A DNA stretch of 64,000 nucleotides from assembly GCF_002127215.1 (NCBI RefSeq), contig NZ_NFUT01000003.1, positions 1 through 64,000 on the forward strand, given 5' to 3'. Below are positions 35,304 through 45,530 of this stretch, one piece after another. Position 1 is the stretch's first letter, and each line of letters begins with the position of its first letter. The notes below the pieces were generated by a model, which saw nothing but the letters and a program-made list of their open reading frames with translations, had not been told where the DNA came from and ran no database searches. The stretch comes from Hydrogenophaga sp. IBVHS2 (GTDB lineage: Bacteria; Pseudomonadota; Gammaproteobacteria; Burkholderiales; Burkholderiaceae_C). The translations under genes and the position numbers were made by a program.

Positions 35304-37151
35304 TCACTGGATCGGCGGCGTGGTCGCCAGCACCTCGTCGATGGTGGTCAGGCCCTCGGCGATGCGGGCCGCACCCGCCAGGCGCAGCGGGCGCATGCCG
35401 TCCTTCACCGCCTGCAGGCGCAGGCTCTCCATGTGCGGTTCGCGGCTGACCTTGTCCTTGAAGGCCTCGCTCAGGGTCAGCAACTCGTACAGGCCCATGC
35501 GGCCCTTGAAGCCGGTCATGCGGCAGTCCACGCAGCCCACCGGCTGGTAAGGGCGGTAGCCACCGCTGATCTGCCAGGGCTTCACCAGTTCGGCCAGGGC
35601 CTGGCGCGAGCGGGCCATGGTCTCTTCGTCTTCCTTCACACGGCAGGCCGGGCACAGGGTGCGCACCAGGCGCTGGGCCAGCACGCCGAGCACCGTGGCA
35701 TTGATGAGGTAGGGCGGGATGCCCAGTTCCATGAGCCGCATGATGGCCGAGGGCGCGTCGTTGGTGTGCAGCGTGGTGAACACCAGGTGGCCGGTGAGCG
35801 CGGCCTGCACCGCCATCTCGGCGGTGGCGAGATCGCGCACCTCGCCCACCATGATGATGTCCGGGTCCTGCCGCATCAGGGCCCGCAGGCCCTGGGCGAA
35901 GTCGAGGTCGAGGTGGGCCTGCACCTGGGTCTGGTTGAAGGCCGGCTCGATCATCTCGATCGGGTCCTCCACCGTGCTCACATTCACCTCCTCGGTGGCC
36001 AGGCGCTTGAGCGTGGCATACAGCGTGGTGGTCTTGCCCGATCCCGTGGGGCCGGTCACCAGGACGATGCCGTGCGGCCGGCGGGTGAGTGCTTCCCAGC
36101 GCTGGGCGTCGTGCGGCACGAAGCCCAGCGCCGCCAGGTCCTTGACGGTGGACTCGGGATCGAAGATCCGCATGACCAGCTTCTCGCCGAAGGCCGTGGG
36201 CAGCGTGGACAGGCGCATCTCCACCTCGTCGCCCTTGGTCCCGTTGGCAGCAGCGGGCTTGAGGGTCTTGATGCGGCCGTCCTGCGGCCGGCGGCGCTCC
36301 ACCACGTCCATCCGGCCGAGCAGCTTGATGCGGGCCACCATGGCGTTCATCACGCCCAGCGGAAGCTGGTAGACCGGGTGCAGCACGCCATCGATGCGGA
36401 AACGGATCACGCCCTGGTCGCGCCGGGGCTCCATGTGGATGTCGCTGGCCCGCTGGTCGAAGGCGTACTGCCACAACCAGTCCACCACCTGCACCACGCC
36501 CTGGTCGTTGGCGTCGAGCTGCTTGTTGCCCTTGCCCAGTTCCACCAGCTGCTCGAAGCTGCTGATGGCGCTGCCGTTGCCGCCGCTCTTGGTGGCCGCC
36601 CGCACCGAGCGGGCCAGGGCAAAGAACTCGGCGGTGTAACGCGCGATGTCCTGCGGGCTGGACAGCACCATGCGCACGCTCTTGCGGGTCTGGCGCTCCA
36701 CCTCGGGCATCCAGTCGCGCACGAAGGGCTCGGCCGTGGCCACCACCACCTCGGTCGGCGTCACCTGCACCGGCAGCACCTTGTGGCGCTCGGCGTAGGC
36801 CGCGCTCATGACTTCGGCCACCTTGCCCACGTCCACCTTCAGCGGGTCGATGCGCTGGTAGCTCAGGCCGCATCGGCCGGCCAGCCATTCGGTGAGCATC
36901 TGGTCGTCCAGCACATGGCCGTCGGACGCGCGGGCCATGCCCACCACCGACAGGCGCTGCACCGGGTGCTGTGCGCTGTGGGCCGATGCGCAGCGGGCCA
37001 CGGTGCGGTCGGCTTCCTGCGCCGAAATCACGCCGTCCTCGCGCAGCCACTCCACCAGGGTGCGCCAGTCCAGCGGCTGGCCCGCCATCGCGCTGGCCGC
37101 CGGTGCAGGGGTGGCGGCGGTTGTGGCTTCAGCCGATTTCCTGGGACCCAT
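35304..37151 (-). CDS. GspE/PilB-family secretion ATPase
   Basis: A 615-aa hexameric ATPase of type II secretion or type IV pilus systems. The N-terminal MshEN/GspE-N region spans about 20-180. The motor has Walker A GPTGSGKTTTLYATL, an Asp box VEDPIEMIEPAFNQTQVQ, Walker B RQDPDIIMVGEVRD and a His box TGHLVFTTLHTNDAPSA. The tetracysteine zinc site is CPACRV and CVDCRM. No gspF, gspG or pilin gene lies nearby, so it is an orphan here; partner genes must be elsewhere. It sits 6 nt downstream of the spermidine-synthase-like gene. Confidence 0.87.
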   Translation of the reverse strand: MGPRKSAEATTAATPAPAASAMAGQPLDWRTLVEWLREDGVISAQEADRTVARCASAHSAQHPVQRLSVVGMARASDGHVLDDQMLTEWLAGRCGLSYQRIDPLKVDVGKVAEVMSAAYAERHKVLPVQVTPTEVVVATAEPFVRDWMPEVERQTRKSVRMVLSSPQDIARYTAEFFALARSVRAATKSGGNGSAISSFEQLVELGKGNKQLDANDQGVVQVVDWLWQYAFDQRASDIHMEPRRDQGVIRFRIDGVLHPVYQLPLGVMNAMVARIKLLGRMDVVERRRPQDGRIKTLKPAAANGTKGDEVEMRLSTLPTAFGEKLVMRIFDPESTVKDLAALGFVPHDAQRWEALTRRPHGIVLVTGPTGSGKTTTLYATLKRLATEEVNVSTVEDPIEMIEPAFNQTQVQAHLDLDFAQGLRALMRQDPDIIMVGEVRDLATAEMAVQAALTGHLVFTTLHTNDAPSAIMRLMELGIPPYLINATVLGVLAQRLVRTLCPACRVKEDEETMARSRQALAELVKPWQISGGYRPYQPVGCVDCRMTGFKGRMGLYELLTLSEAFKDKVSREPHMESLRLQAVKDGMRPLRLAGAARIAEGLTTIDEVLATTPPIQ

Positions 37152-37157
37152 GTCGCA

Positions 37158-37931
37158 TCACCCTTCCACTGCCTTGAACATCTTGAGCCACTTCACGGCC
37201 GGCAAGCCCCAGCGGGCCTGCACCGCTTCGGCGCGGGCCAGCAGCTCCATGCGGCTGGGCGCCGACGGTGTGCGCTGGGCCAGCACCACGGTGTTGCCCT
37301 CGCGCGTGGGCCGGAACGCCCAGACCGCGTCGGCACCGAATGCGGCGCACAGGCTGGCCAGTGACCGATCGTAGCTGGCGTCGCGCCCGAACAGGTTGAC
37401 GGTGAGGCAGCCTTCGTCGGTGAGCAGGTGACGGCAGTCGGCGTAGAAGTCGGCGCTGTCGAGCACCGGGGCGGCGGCTTCGTGGTCGTACAGATCGACC
37501 TGCACCGCATCGTAGCGGCCCAGGTGCTCGGGCCGCCGGATCTCGTGCCCGGCGTCGGCCAGCAGCACCCGCAGCCGCGCGCTGTCGGCCGGCAGCTTGA
37601 ACCACTGCCGGCACACCGCCACCACCTGCGGGTTGATCTCGATGGCCGTGGTGGCCATGCGCAGCTTCTTGAAACAGAACTTGGTCAGCGCCGCCGACCC
37701 CAGGCCCAGCTGCAGGGCCTGGCGCCTGGACACCGAGTCGGGATCGACGAACAGCAGCCAGGCCATCATCCGCTGGACGTAATCCAGCTCGATGTCGAAC
37801 GGTGCGTCCAGCAGCATCGAGCCCTGAATCCACTCGGTGCCCAGATGCAGGAAACGCACCTCGCCGTCTTCGGAGATGGTGACTTCAGGCAGGCGGGAGG
37901 CAGGTTCGGCGGCGGTCGGGGGGCGGGGCAT
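37158..37931 (-). CDS. Spermidine synthase-like methyltransferase-fold protein
   Basis: A 257-aa Rossmann protein related to SpeE. Visible motifs are LQLGLGSAALTKFC, the ribose-binding ATTAIEINPQVVAVCRQWF, and VDLYDHEAAAPVLDSADFYADC in the catalytic region. True polyamine synthases have a conserved DxxDP-type patch that is not clear here, so the activity may differ. I chose the ATG at 37931 (CATAAT box 6 nt upstream) over an upstream GTG at 37973. Confidence 0.72.
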   Translation of the reverse strand: MPRPPTAAEPASRLPEVTISEDGEVRFLHLGTEWIQGSMLLDAPFDIELDYVQRMMAWLLFVDPDSVSRRQALQLGLGSAALTKFCFKKLRMATTAIEINPQVVAVCRQWFKLPADSARLRVLLADAGHEIRRPEHLGRYDAVQVDLYDHEAAAPVLDSADFYADCRHLLTDEGCLTVNLFGRDASYDRSLASLCAAFGADAVWAFRPTREGNTVVLAQRTPSAPSRMELLARAEAVQARWGLPAVKWLKMFKAVEG

Positions 37932-37937
37932 CGGGCG

Positions 37938-37943
37938 ATTATG
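37938..37943 (-). promoter_or_regulatory. Leaderless-type -10 box (CATAAT) of the spermidine-synthase-like gene
   Basis: Minus-strand CATAAT (5 of 6), six bases (CGCCCG), then ATG at 37931. Confidence 0.45.
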
Positions 37944-37982
37944 GTCGGGGTTGATGGCGGCCTGGGTGTGCACCCCACGGCC

Positions 37983-38816
37983 TCAAGGGTCCAGGGCCAG
38001 AGCCAGCACTTTCCGTACGTTGGATGCCGTCGCCTCCGCGAGGGATTGCAGCGGGATGCCCCGCAGGCCAGCCACGATGCCACCGATGCGTGGCAGCTCG
38101 GCCGGGGAGTTGAGCCCCTGCGCCGCCCCCGCCGCCCGCTCGGCGGCCGTGCGGTAGAGCCACTGCGGCGGGATGTCGGGCGAGTCGGTCTCCAGCACCA
38201 CGGCCTCCAGCGGCAGCTCGGTGACCAGGCGGCGCAGCTGCCGGGCCGCGTCGAACGTGACCGCACCCCCGAAGCCCAGGCAGAAGCCGCGTTCGATGAA
38301 GGCCTGCGCCTGCTGGAGACTGCCGTTGAAGGCATGCGCGATGCCGCCCTTCACCGGGACTTCGCGCAGGTGCTTGAGCAGCAGGTCGGCGCTGCGGCGC
38401 ACATGCAGGATGACCGGCAGGTCGTGGCGGCGGGCCAGCCGCAGCTGGGCCCGATAGAACCGCTGCTGGCGTTCGCGCATGTCGGGGGTGCACAGTTCGG
38501 GCACGAAGAAGTCGAGCCCGATCTCGCCCACGGCGACCAGACGCGGGTCGTCGCGGTGCAGGCTCAGGGCCTGGTCGAGCCGATCCAGGTCATCATCACG
38601 GGCCTCCGGCACATACAGCGGGTGGATGCCCAGCGCATACACATCGCCCAGCTGGTGCGCCAGCAGCCGCACGGCATCGAAGTTGGCCGCGTGCACGGCG
38701 GGAATCACGCAGCGGCTCACGCCCTGCCGGGCGGCCTGAGCGCGCAAGGCCACCACGCCACCGGGATGGCGGTCGAGCTCGGGGGCGTCGAGGTGGGCGT
38801 GGGTGTCGATCCACAT
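37983..38816 (-). CDS. tatD: TatD-family metal-dependent hydrolase
   Basis: A 277-aa TIM-barrel DNase-type hydrolase. Metal ligands are in IDTHAHLD (HxH), VGEIGLDFF (Glu), VILHVRRS (His), IAHAFNGS (His) and VLETDSPD (Asp). TatD proteins are 3'-5' exonucleases linked to repair and protein quality control. The start is the ATG at 38816; a CACAAT box lies 12 nt before it. Confidence 0.88.
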   Translation of the reverse strand: MWIDTHAHLDAPELDRHPGGVVALRAQAARQGVSRCVIPAVHAANFDAVRLLAHQLGDVYALGIHPLYVPEARDDDLDRLDQALSLHRDDPRLVAVGEIGLDFFVPELCTPDMRERQQRFYRAQLRLARRHDLPVILHVRRSADLLLKHLREVPVKGGIAHAFNGSLQQAQAFIERGFCLGFGGAVTFDAARQLRRLVTELPLEAVVLETDSPDIPPQWLYRTAAERAAGAAQGLNSPAELPRIGGIVAGLRGIPLQSLAEATASNVRKVLALALDP

Positions 38817-38900
38817 GGTGAAGGGTGGATTGTGCTGCCCATGCGCGGTGTGCCGTAGCATGGGCGGCACAACACCCCACCGCATCCCAGGAGGACCCCG

Positions 38901-39329
38901 ATGACCCGACCTCTGAACCTGCGCCGCCGCCATGTACTGCTGGCGCTGCCGCTGACCGCTGCCGGCTGCGCCGGCCTGTCCGCCGCACCGGCACCGGTGC
39001 TGGTGGGCACCGAATGGCGGCTGGAAAGCCTCGGCGGCAAGGACCTGCCCGCCTCCAGCCAGGCCAGCCTGACCTTCCCGGAATCCGGCCGGGTGGCCGG
39101 CAACGCCTCTTGCAACCGTTTCTTCGGCACTTACACCCAGACGGGCCAGAAGCTCAGCTTCAGCCAGATGGGCTCGACACGCATGGCCTGCATCGGGCCG
39201 GCAGCCGAGCAGGAGACCCGCTACCTCGCAGCGCTGCAGAAGGCCACCGGCTTCGAGGTGGACGGCGGCCGGCTGATCCTGCGGCTCTCCGGGCAGGAAC
39301 CGCCGCTGCGGTTCAGCCGGGTGCGCTGA
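38901..39329 (+). CDS. META-domain (HslJ-like) lipoprotein
   Basis: A 142-aa secreted protein. The signal has RRRHVLLALPLTAAGC, a twin-arginine-like start ending in a lipobox-type Cys at residue 23. The META domain follows (GTEWRLESLGGKDL, NASCNRFFGTYTQTGQKLSFSQMGSTRMACIG). HslJ-type proteins are linked to stress and novobiocin resistance in E. coli, but the mechanism is unknown. AGGAGGA gives a strong start. It is divergent from tatD. Confidence 0.83.
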   Translation: MTRPLNLRRRHVLLALPLTAAGCAGLSAAPAPVLVGTEWRLESLGGKDLPASSQASLTFPESGRVAGNASCNRFFGTYTQTGQKLSFSQMGSTRMACIGPAAEQETRYLAALQKATGFEVDGGRLILRLSGQEPPLRFSRVR

Positions 39330-39336
39330 GCCAGCC

Positions 39337-39695
39337 TCAGTCCGGAATCCGGGCCTTGAGCATCTTCAAGGCTTCGATGTCGAGCGACAGGTTGGCACGA
39401 AACCGGTCCATCGGGGTGAGGATGGCTGTTCCGGTACCACCGACAGGACGATCCGGCGAGACACTGAACGGCTGCCACAACAGGGTCCCCAGCAGCGCCC
39501 GGGAGCGGCTTCCGCCACTGGTTTTCTTCGCCAACGTGTCCAGCCTGGCCAACGCGTGACCCAGCGCATCGGCGTGACCGATCAGGTCGTCGATGGTCTG
39601 CCGCGATATGCCCTCAAGAAACCCGGCCCGCTTGACGTTGTATGTCGGCGGGGGGGGTAGGTCGGATCGGGGGTGAGGGCGGTATGGGATTGCAT
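39337..39695 (-). pseudogene. Hypothetical gene with apparent frameshift at a C8/G8 tract
   Basis: Starting at the ATG at 39695 the frame reads MQSHTALTPDPTYPP and then meets eight C on the minus strand (G on plus, 39650-39657). After the tract this frame becomes non-coding-like, while the next frame continues with TYNVKRAGFLEGISRQTIDDL and runs with good codon use to the TGA at 39337 (ending LKARIPD). With nine C the gene would be intact, about 119 aa. I do not recognise the family; it is small and mostly helical. The shift may be a sequencing error, phase variation or a true lesion. Confidence 0.5.
39650..39657. repeat. G8 homopolymer tract
   Basis: Eight consecutive G on the plus strand lie near the start of a hypothetical minus-strand gene. 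Tract length decides whether the gene is in frame. Confidence 0.85.
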
Positions 39696-39823
39696 GGTGG
39701 CTCTGTGTCACCACCCGGCTGCGTTCGATCCCGACACGCGCACTGGACCGACGGATCGGCGGAGGACCCTCCCACCGCACACGGTTCCCAAGAAGCACTG
39801 TCGCCTGCTTTTCCGGAGCCCCC

Positions 39824-40097
39824 ATGCACACACCGCACGACACCTCGGCACGTCCGCTGCGCTGGCCCACCCAGGCGGTGATGCAGCTGCTGGAACTCAA
39901 GGCACAGGCCCGACTGATCCGGGAACTCGAAGGCGTGCGCAGCAAACGGTTCCTGCGGGCGCTGCTGGCCCTCGATGTGGAACTGCACGCGGCCTACCAC
40001 CTGCTGCACCGGCAGAGCATCCGTGTCGAGCGGCCGGTTTCGGATGCCGAAGCCTATGGCCTGCTGGTGGTGCAGCTGGCCTCCATCTCGGCCTGGC

Positions 40098-40114
<17 letters not shown>
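39824..40114 (+). CDS. Hypothetical 96-aa helical protein
   Basis: A small protein with no recognised domain. It has a Leu-rich amphipathic core ([41 protein letters not shown]). A CCGGAG ribosome binding site precedes the ATG at 39824. Its 3' end overlaps the convergent lolD gene by 17 nt. It is divergent from the frameshifted hypothetical gene. Confidence 0.6.
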
Positions 40115-40785
<671 letters not shown>

Positions 40786-40793
<8 letters not shown>

Positions 40794-42042
40794 AACGCAG
40801 CGCCTCGGCAGGGTTGACGCGGCTGGCACGCCAGCTCGGGTAGAGGGTGGCCACGAAGGCCAGCGCCAGCGAGATCAGTCCCACCGGCACGATGTCGCCG
40901 CGCTGCGGGTCGCTGGGCATGCGGCTGATCAGGTAGATGTCCTGCGGCAGGAAGCTGGCACCCAGCAGCCGTTCCAGCGCCGGCACGAGCGTGTCGATGT
41001 TGAACGCGATGCCCAGCCCCAGCAGCAGCCCCACGCCGGTACCGATGACGCCCACCATCGCACCCTGCACCACGAACACGCCCATGATGCTGCGCGGGCT
41101 GGCCCCCAGCGTGCGCAGGATGGCGATGTCGGCGCGCTTGTCGGTGACCGTCATCACCAGCGTGGACACCAGGTTGAAGGCCGCCACCGCCACGATGAGG
41201 GTGAGGATGATGAACATCATCCGCTTCTCCAGCTGCACGGCCGCAAACCAGGTGCGGTTCTGGCGCGTCCAGTCACGCACCACGAGACCGGGTGGCAGGC
41301 TGGCCGCCAGTTCCACTGCCACCTCGCGGGCGGCATGCAGGTCGCGGATCTTCACGCGCACGCCGGTCGGGCCTTCCAGACGGAAGATGCGGGCGGCATC
41401 GTCCTGGTGCAGCAGGGCCAGCGCCGAGTCGTACTCAAAGTGGCCGGAGTTGAAGATGCCCACGACCGTCATGGTGCGCACCCGGGGCACGATGCCTGCC
41501 GGCGTGACCTGCCCGCTGGGCGAGATCAGCGTCACCGGGTCGCCCTGCATCACGCCCAGGCTGCGGGCCAGCTCACCACCCAGCACGATGCCGAACCCGC
41601 CCGGCACCAGGCGCGGCAGCACGGTGGACGAGAGGTCCGCCGCCAGGTCGGTGACCGAGGGCTCCAGCGCCGGCTCGATGCCGCGCACCAGCACGCCCTT
41701 CATGTCCTCGCCGCGGGCCACCAGGGCCTGCGCGCCCACGAAGGGCGCCGCACCCAGCACCGCCGGATGGCGGCCGATGGTGTCCAGCACGGCCGGCAGA
41801 TCGGCAATGCCCTGGCCGTTGGCGTCCAGCACCTCGATGTGCGAGAGCACGCCCAGCATGCGGTCGCGCACTTCCTTCTGGAAGCCGTTCATGACCGACA
41901 GCACGATGATGAGCGCCGCCACCCCGAGCGCGATGCCCAGCATGGACACGCCCGAAATGAAGGAGATGAATCCGTTGCGCCGGGTGGCGCGGCCGGCGCG
42001 GGTGTAGCGCCAGCCCAGGATGAGTTCGTAGGGGATCTGCAT
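40786..42042 (-). CDS. lolC: Lipoprotein-releasing ABC transporter permease (LolC/E, possibly LolF-like)
   Basis: A 418-aa FtsX-type permease with one N-terminal helix ([30 protein letters not shown]), a large periplasmic domain and three C-terminal helices. The ITLTVMTV-like region [35 protein letters not shown] is typical. Only one permease accompanies lolD, so it probably forms a homodimer like LolF. Start at the ATG at 42042; the longer upstream frame is not supported. Confidence 0.9.
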
Positions 42043-42070
42043 AGGTCTGGGCGGGCATTGTGGCATCCCC

Positions 42071-42076
42071 GACAAT
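42071..42076 (+). promoter_or_regulatory. Leaderless-type -10 box (GACAAT) before the COG4255-like gene
   Basis: GACAAT is followed by six bases (CGCGGC) and the ATG at 42083. No Shine-Dalgarno is visible. Confidence 0.45.
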
Positions 42077-42082
42077 CGCGGC

Positions 42083-43030
42083 ATGCCTGTCACGTCCTTG
42101 GCCCCTGACCCCGCCCGGTGCCTGCTGGTTCCCTTTGCCAGCGCACTCGACCCGGCGGCCCTCACGGCCCTGCGGGCCCTGACGCTGCCCTGCCTCACCG
42201 AGCTGCTGCCCCGCCTGCAGGTCACGGCCGAGGCGGGCGGCGGGGAATGGCTGTACACGCCGCCGCATGAACGCGCCCTGGCGGACGCAATGGGCCTGAC
42301 CGGGGAAGACGGCGCCCTGCCCTGGGCGGCACTCGAGAGCACACAGCCGGGCGAAGCCCAGGCCTGGTTCCACCCGGTGCACTTCCAGGTCGGCATGGAC
42401 CAGGTCAGCCTGCTGCCGGCCAGCGGGCTTGACGAGGCCTGCTCGCGCCAGCTCTTCGACGCCCTGGCCCCCTTGTGCGCCGAGGATGGCGTGACGCTGG
42501 AGTTCGTCTCGGCGCAGCGCTGGCGTGCGCGGGGCGAGCGGCTGGGGCAGCTGTCGTGCGCCAGCCTGGACCGGGTGTGGGGTCGCTCGGTGGCCCCCTG
42601 GCAACCGCGCGGGCCGCAGGCGCCCTGGCTGCGACGCCTGCAATCGGAGGCGCAGATGCTGTTCTACACACACCCCGCCAACGATGCACTGGCGGCGGCC
42701 GGCCAGGCGCCGGTGAATGGATTCTGGGCCGATGGAGCGGGTGCCATGACCGCCAGCCCCCAAGCGTCCGCACCGCGCACCCTCGACGATCTGCGCACCG
42801 CAGCCCTGCAAGGCGACTGGCCATCATGGGCCCGATCGTGGGAACGGCTGGACGCCAACGAGCTGCCCGCCCTGCTGGAAGCCAGCCAGCGCGGCGAGCC
42901 GGTGCGGCTGATCCTGTGCGGCGAACGCCGAGCCGTCGCATTCACGAACGGACCCCGCCATCGGCTGACCGGCTGGCTCCGGCATTTCCGCCGCCCAACC
43001 CATCCGGCCCTCCTGCTCGAAACCCTATGA
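42083..43030 (+). CDS. Conserved hypothetical protein (COG4255-like), coupled to recJ
   Basis: A 315-aa protein found upstream of recJ in many Burkholderiales, sometimes labelled phosphoglycerate mutase-like. Conserved blocks are FHPVHFQVGMDQVSLLP, LDRVWGRSVAPWQP and RRLQSEAQMLFYTHPAND. I see no catalytic motif that would confirm a phosphatase or mutase. The stop overlaps the recJ start (ATGA). A role linked to recJ is only a guess from coupling. Confidence 0.72.
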   Translation: MPVTSLAPDPARCLLVPFASALDPAALTALRALTLPCLTELLPRLQVTAEAGGGEWLYTPPHERALADAMGLTGEDGALPWAALESTQPGEAQAWFHPVHFQVGMDQVSLLPASGLDEACSRQLFDALAPLCAEDGVTLEFVSAQRWRARGERLGQLSCASLDRVWGRSVAPWQPRGPQAPWLRRLQSEAQMLFYTHPANDALAAAGQAPVNGFWADGAGAMTASPQASAPRTLDDLRTAALQGDWPSWARSWERLDANELPALLEASQRGEPVRLILCGERRAVAFTNGPRHRLTGWLRHFRRPTHPALLLETL

Positions 43031-44751
43031 AGATCATCACCCGCGATGTGCCGCCCCGGGCCGCCTGGACCCTGGAGCAAAGCGGCATCCACCCCTTGCT
43101 GGCGCGTCTGTTTGCAGCACGCGGCATCGCGAGCCCCGACGAGCTCGACGATGCCCTGGGCAGGCTGCTGCCGCCGGAATCGCTGACGGGCGCCCGGCAG
43201 GCCGCGGTGGCCCTGGCCGATGCCATGGCCGCCGGCCAGCGACTGTGTGTCGTGGCCGACTACGACTGCGATGGCGCCACCGCCTGCGCCACGGCCCTGC
43301 GGGGGCTGCGGCTGCTCGGTGCGGCCCATGTGGACTACCTGGTGCCGGACCGCGTGGTGGACGGCTACGGCCTGACGGCCAGCATCGCACGGCGGGTGCG
43401 GGAACGCGGCGCCGATGTGCTGATCACCGTGGACAATGGCATTGCCAGCATCGAAGGCGTGCGGGCAGCGCGTGCGCTGGGCCTGGAGGTCATCGTCACC
43501 GACCACCACCTGCCCGCCCAGCAGGACGGACAGACCGTGCTGCCGCAGGACTGCATCATCGTCAACCCGAACCAGCCCGGCTGCGGCTTCGCCAGCAAGA
43601 GCATGGCGGGTGTGGGCGTCATGTTCTACGTGCTGCTGGCGCTGCGGGCCGAATTGCGGAGCCGGGGCCATTTCGACGCAGCCACCCAGCCCCGCATCGA
43701 CACCCTGCTGCCGCTGGTGGCGCTGGGCACGGTGGCCGATGTGGTGAAGCTCGATGCCAACAACCGGCGGCTGGTGTCGCAGGGTCTGCGCCGGGTGCGC
43801 GCCGGCGCCATGCCGCCGGGCATGGCCGCGCTCTTTGCCGTGGCGGGTCGGCAACCGGCGGCTGCCACGAGTTTCGATTTCGGGTTTGCGCTGGGCCCGC
43901 GCCTGAATGCGGCCGGGCGTCTGGCCGACATGACGCTGGGCATCGAATGCCTGTGCACCGACGACCCGGCGCGCGCCGACGAACTGGCCCGCACGCTGGA
44001 CGGCATCAACCGCGAACGCAAGGTGATCGAGGGCGACATGCGCGAGATGGCGATGGAAATCGCCGAATCCATGTTCGACGAATCCGACACACCGCCGCCG
44101 GCCGTCGTGGTGTTCGATCCCGACTTCCACGAAGGCGTGGTGGGCATCGTGGCGTCGCGCCTGAAGGACCGCCTGCACCGCCCCACCTTCGTGTTTGCGG
44201 TGAGCGGTGCCGAGGGCAAGGAGCACGAACTCAAGGGTTCGGGCCGGTCCATTCCCGGCTTTCACCTGCGCGATGCGCTGGATCTGGTGGCCAAGCGACA
44301 CCCCGGCGTGCTGCTGCGCTTCGGCGGCCATGCCATGGCCGCCGGCTGCACGGTGGACGCCGACCACATCGACACCTTTGAAGCCGCCCTGCAGCAGGTG
44401 GCCCACGAATGGCTCGATGCCGCCACACTGCAGCGGCGCATCGAGGCCGACGGCACCCTGGACCCGGCGTTCCGGCGCCCCGAGACGGTGGACACGCTGC
44501 ATGCGGTGGTCTGGGGCCAGGGCTTTGCACCGCCGGTGTTCTGCGAGGAGGTGCAGGTGGTGAGCCAGCGGCTGGTGGGCGAGAAGCACCTGGCGCTCAA
44601 ACTGAAGCACCAGGGCGAACCGGTGGATGGCATCTGGTTCGGTCACACCGATCCGCTGCCGGACCGGGTGAAGATCGCCTTCCGCCTCGACGCGGACGAG
44701 TGGCAGGGTCAGCGACGGGTGCGCTTCCTGGTGGAAGCCGCCGAGGTCTGA
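43027..44751 (+). CDS. recJ: Single-stranded-DNA-specific exonuclease RecJ
   Basis: A 574-aa DHH-family nuclease that degrades ssDNA 5'-3' in recombination and mismatch repair. Metal motifs are VADYDCDG (76-83), VTDHH (157-161) and ALGTVADVVKLD. DHHA1 has FGGHAMAAGCTVD, and the OB-fold follows at the C-terminus. Start overlaps the preceding gene by ATGA. Confidence 0.95.
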   Translation: MKIITRDVPPRAAWTLEQSGIHPLLARLFAARGIASPDELDDALGRLLPPESLTGARQAAVALADAMAAGQRLCVVADYDCDGATACATALRGLRLLGAAHVDYLVPDRVVDGYGLTASIARRVRERGADVLITVDNGIASIEGVRAARALGLEVIVTDHHLPAQQDGQTVLPQDCIIVNPNQPGCGFASKSMAGVGVMFYVLLALRAELRSRGHFDAATQPRIDTLLPLVALGTVADVVKLDANNRRLVSQGLRRVRAGAMPPGMAALFAVAGRQPAAATSFDFGFALGPRLNAAGRLADMTLGIECLCTDDPARADELARTLDGINRERKVIEGDMREMAMEIAESMFDESDTPPPAVVVFDPDFHEGVVGIVASRLKDRLHRPTFVFAVSGAEGKEHELKGSGRSIPGFHLRDALDLVAKRHPGVLLRFGGHAMAAGCTVDADHIDTFEAALQQVAHEWLDAATLQRRIEADGTLDPAFRRPETVDTLHAVVWGQGFAPPVFCEEVQVVSQRLVGEKHLALKLKHQGEPVDGIWFGHTDPLPDRVKIAFRLDADEWQGQRRVRFLVEAAEV

Positions 44752-44761
44752 CGCTCAGGGC

Positions 44762-45499
44762 TCAGCTCATCAACGATTCGCGCACCGCCGCCAGCTGCCG
44801 GCGCGACACCGCCAGCCGCTCTTCCACGCCGTCCAGGCGGACCGTCCAGCCTTCGCCCTCGGTGGGATCGTTGTGCTTCTCCACCGCCCGGACCGCCCGC
44901 CGTGACACCAGGGCGTTGCGGTGGATCCGCACGAACAGGTGCGAGTACCGGGACTCCAGGTCGCTCAGCGCGCCGTCGTAGATGTGTTCCTTTTCCCGGG
45001 TGCGCACGGTGATGTACTTGAGCTCCACCTTGAGGTAGACCACGTCCTGCAGGGCCACCCGCTCGCTGCGCCCGCGCTCCTGGATGATCAGGCACTCGGG
45101 CATGGAACTGTCGGTGCCGTCCTTGGGCGCCCGCAGCTTCTCGATCTTCTGCAGGGCCTGTTGCAGGCGCTCCCGGCGCACCGGCTTGGTGAGGTAGTCG
45201 GCCGCCTCGAGCTCGAAAGCCTGAACCGCATGCTCGGCATAGGCGGTGACGAAGACCACGCTGGGGGGTGCCGTCATCTGGCGCAGGGTGGACGCCAGGG
45301 CCATGCCGTCCACACCGGGCATGTGGATGTCCAGCAGCACCAGATCGATGTGGCCGCGCTGTATCTGCTCCATGGCCTGCACCGCATTGCCTGCCTCGCC
45401 CACCACATCGACGCGGGGGTCGGTGCACTCACCCAGCAGGGTGCGCAGCCGGGACCGGGCGAGGGTTTCGTCGTCAACGATCAATACCTTGAGTGTCAT
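44762..45499 (-). CDS. LytTR-family response regulator (AlgR-like)
   Basis: A 245-aa regulator. The receiver domain has D9/D10, phosphoacceptor D57 (LLDIHMPG), T85 and K105 (LTKPV). The LytTR DNA-binding domain follows with DVVYLKVELKYITVRT and SHLFVRIHRNALVSRRAVRAVEKH. It pairs with the histidine kinase gene upstream, 31 nt away, in the same operon. AlgR-type regulators control virulence and motility genes; the target here is unknown. Confidence 0.9.
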   Translation of the reverse strand: MTLKVLIVDDETLARSRLRTLLGECTDPRVDVVGEAGNAVQAMEQIQRGHIDLVLLDIHMPGVDGMALASTLRQMTAPPSVVFVTAYAEHAVQAFELEAADYLTKPVRRERLQQALQKIEKLRAPKDGTDSSMPECLIIQERGRSERVALQDVVYLKVELKYITVRTREKEHIYDGALSDLESRYSHLFVRIHRNALVSRRAVRAVEKHNDPTEGEGWTVRLDGVEERLAVSRRQLAAVRESLMS

Positions 45500-45530
45500 G
45501 TTCTGCTCCGTCGTGCGGCCCGCAGGCCGG

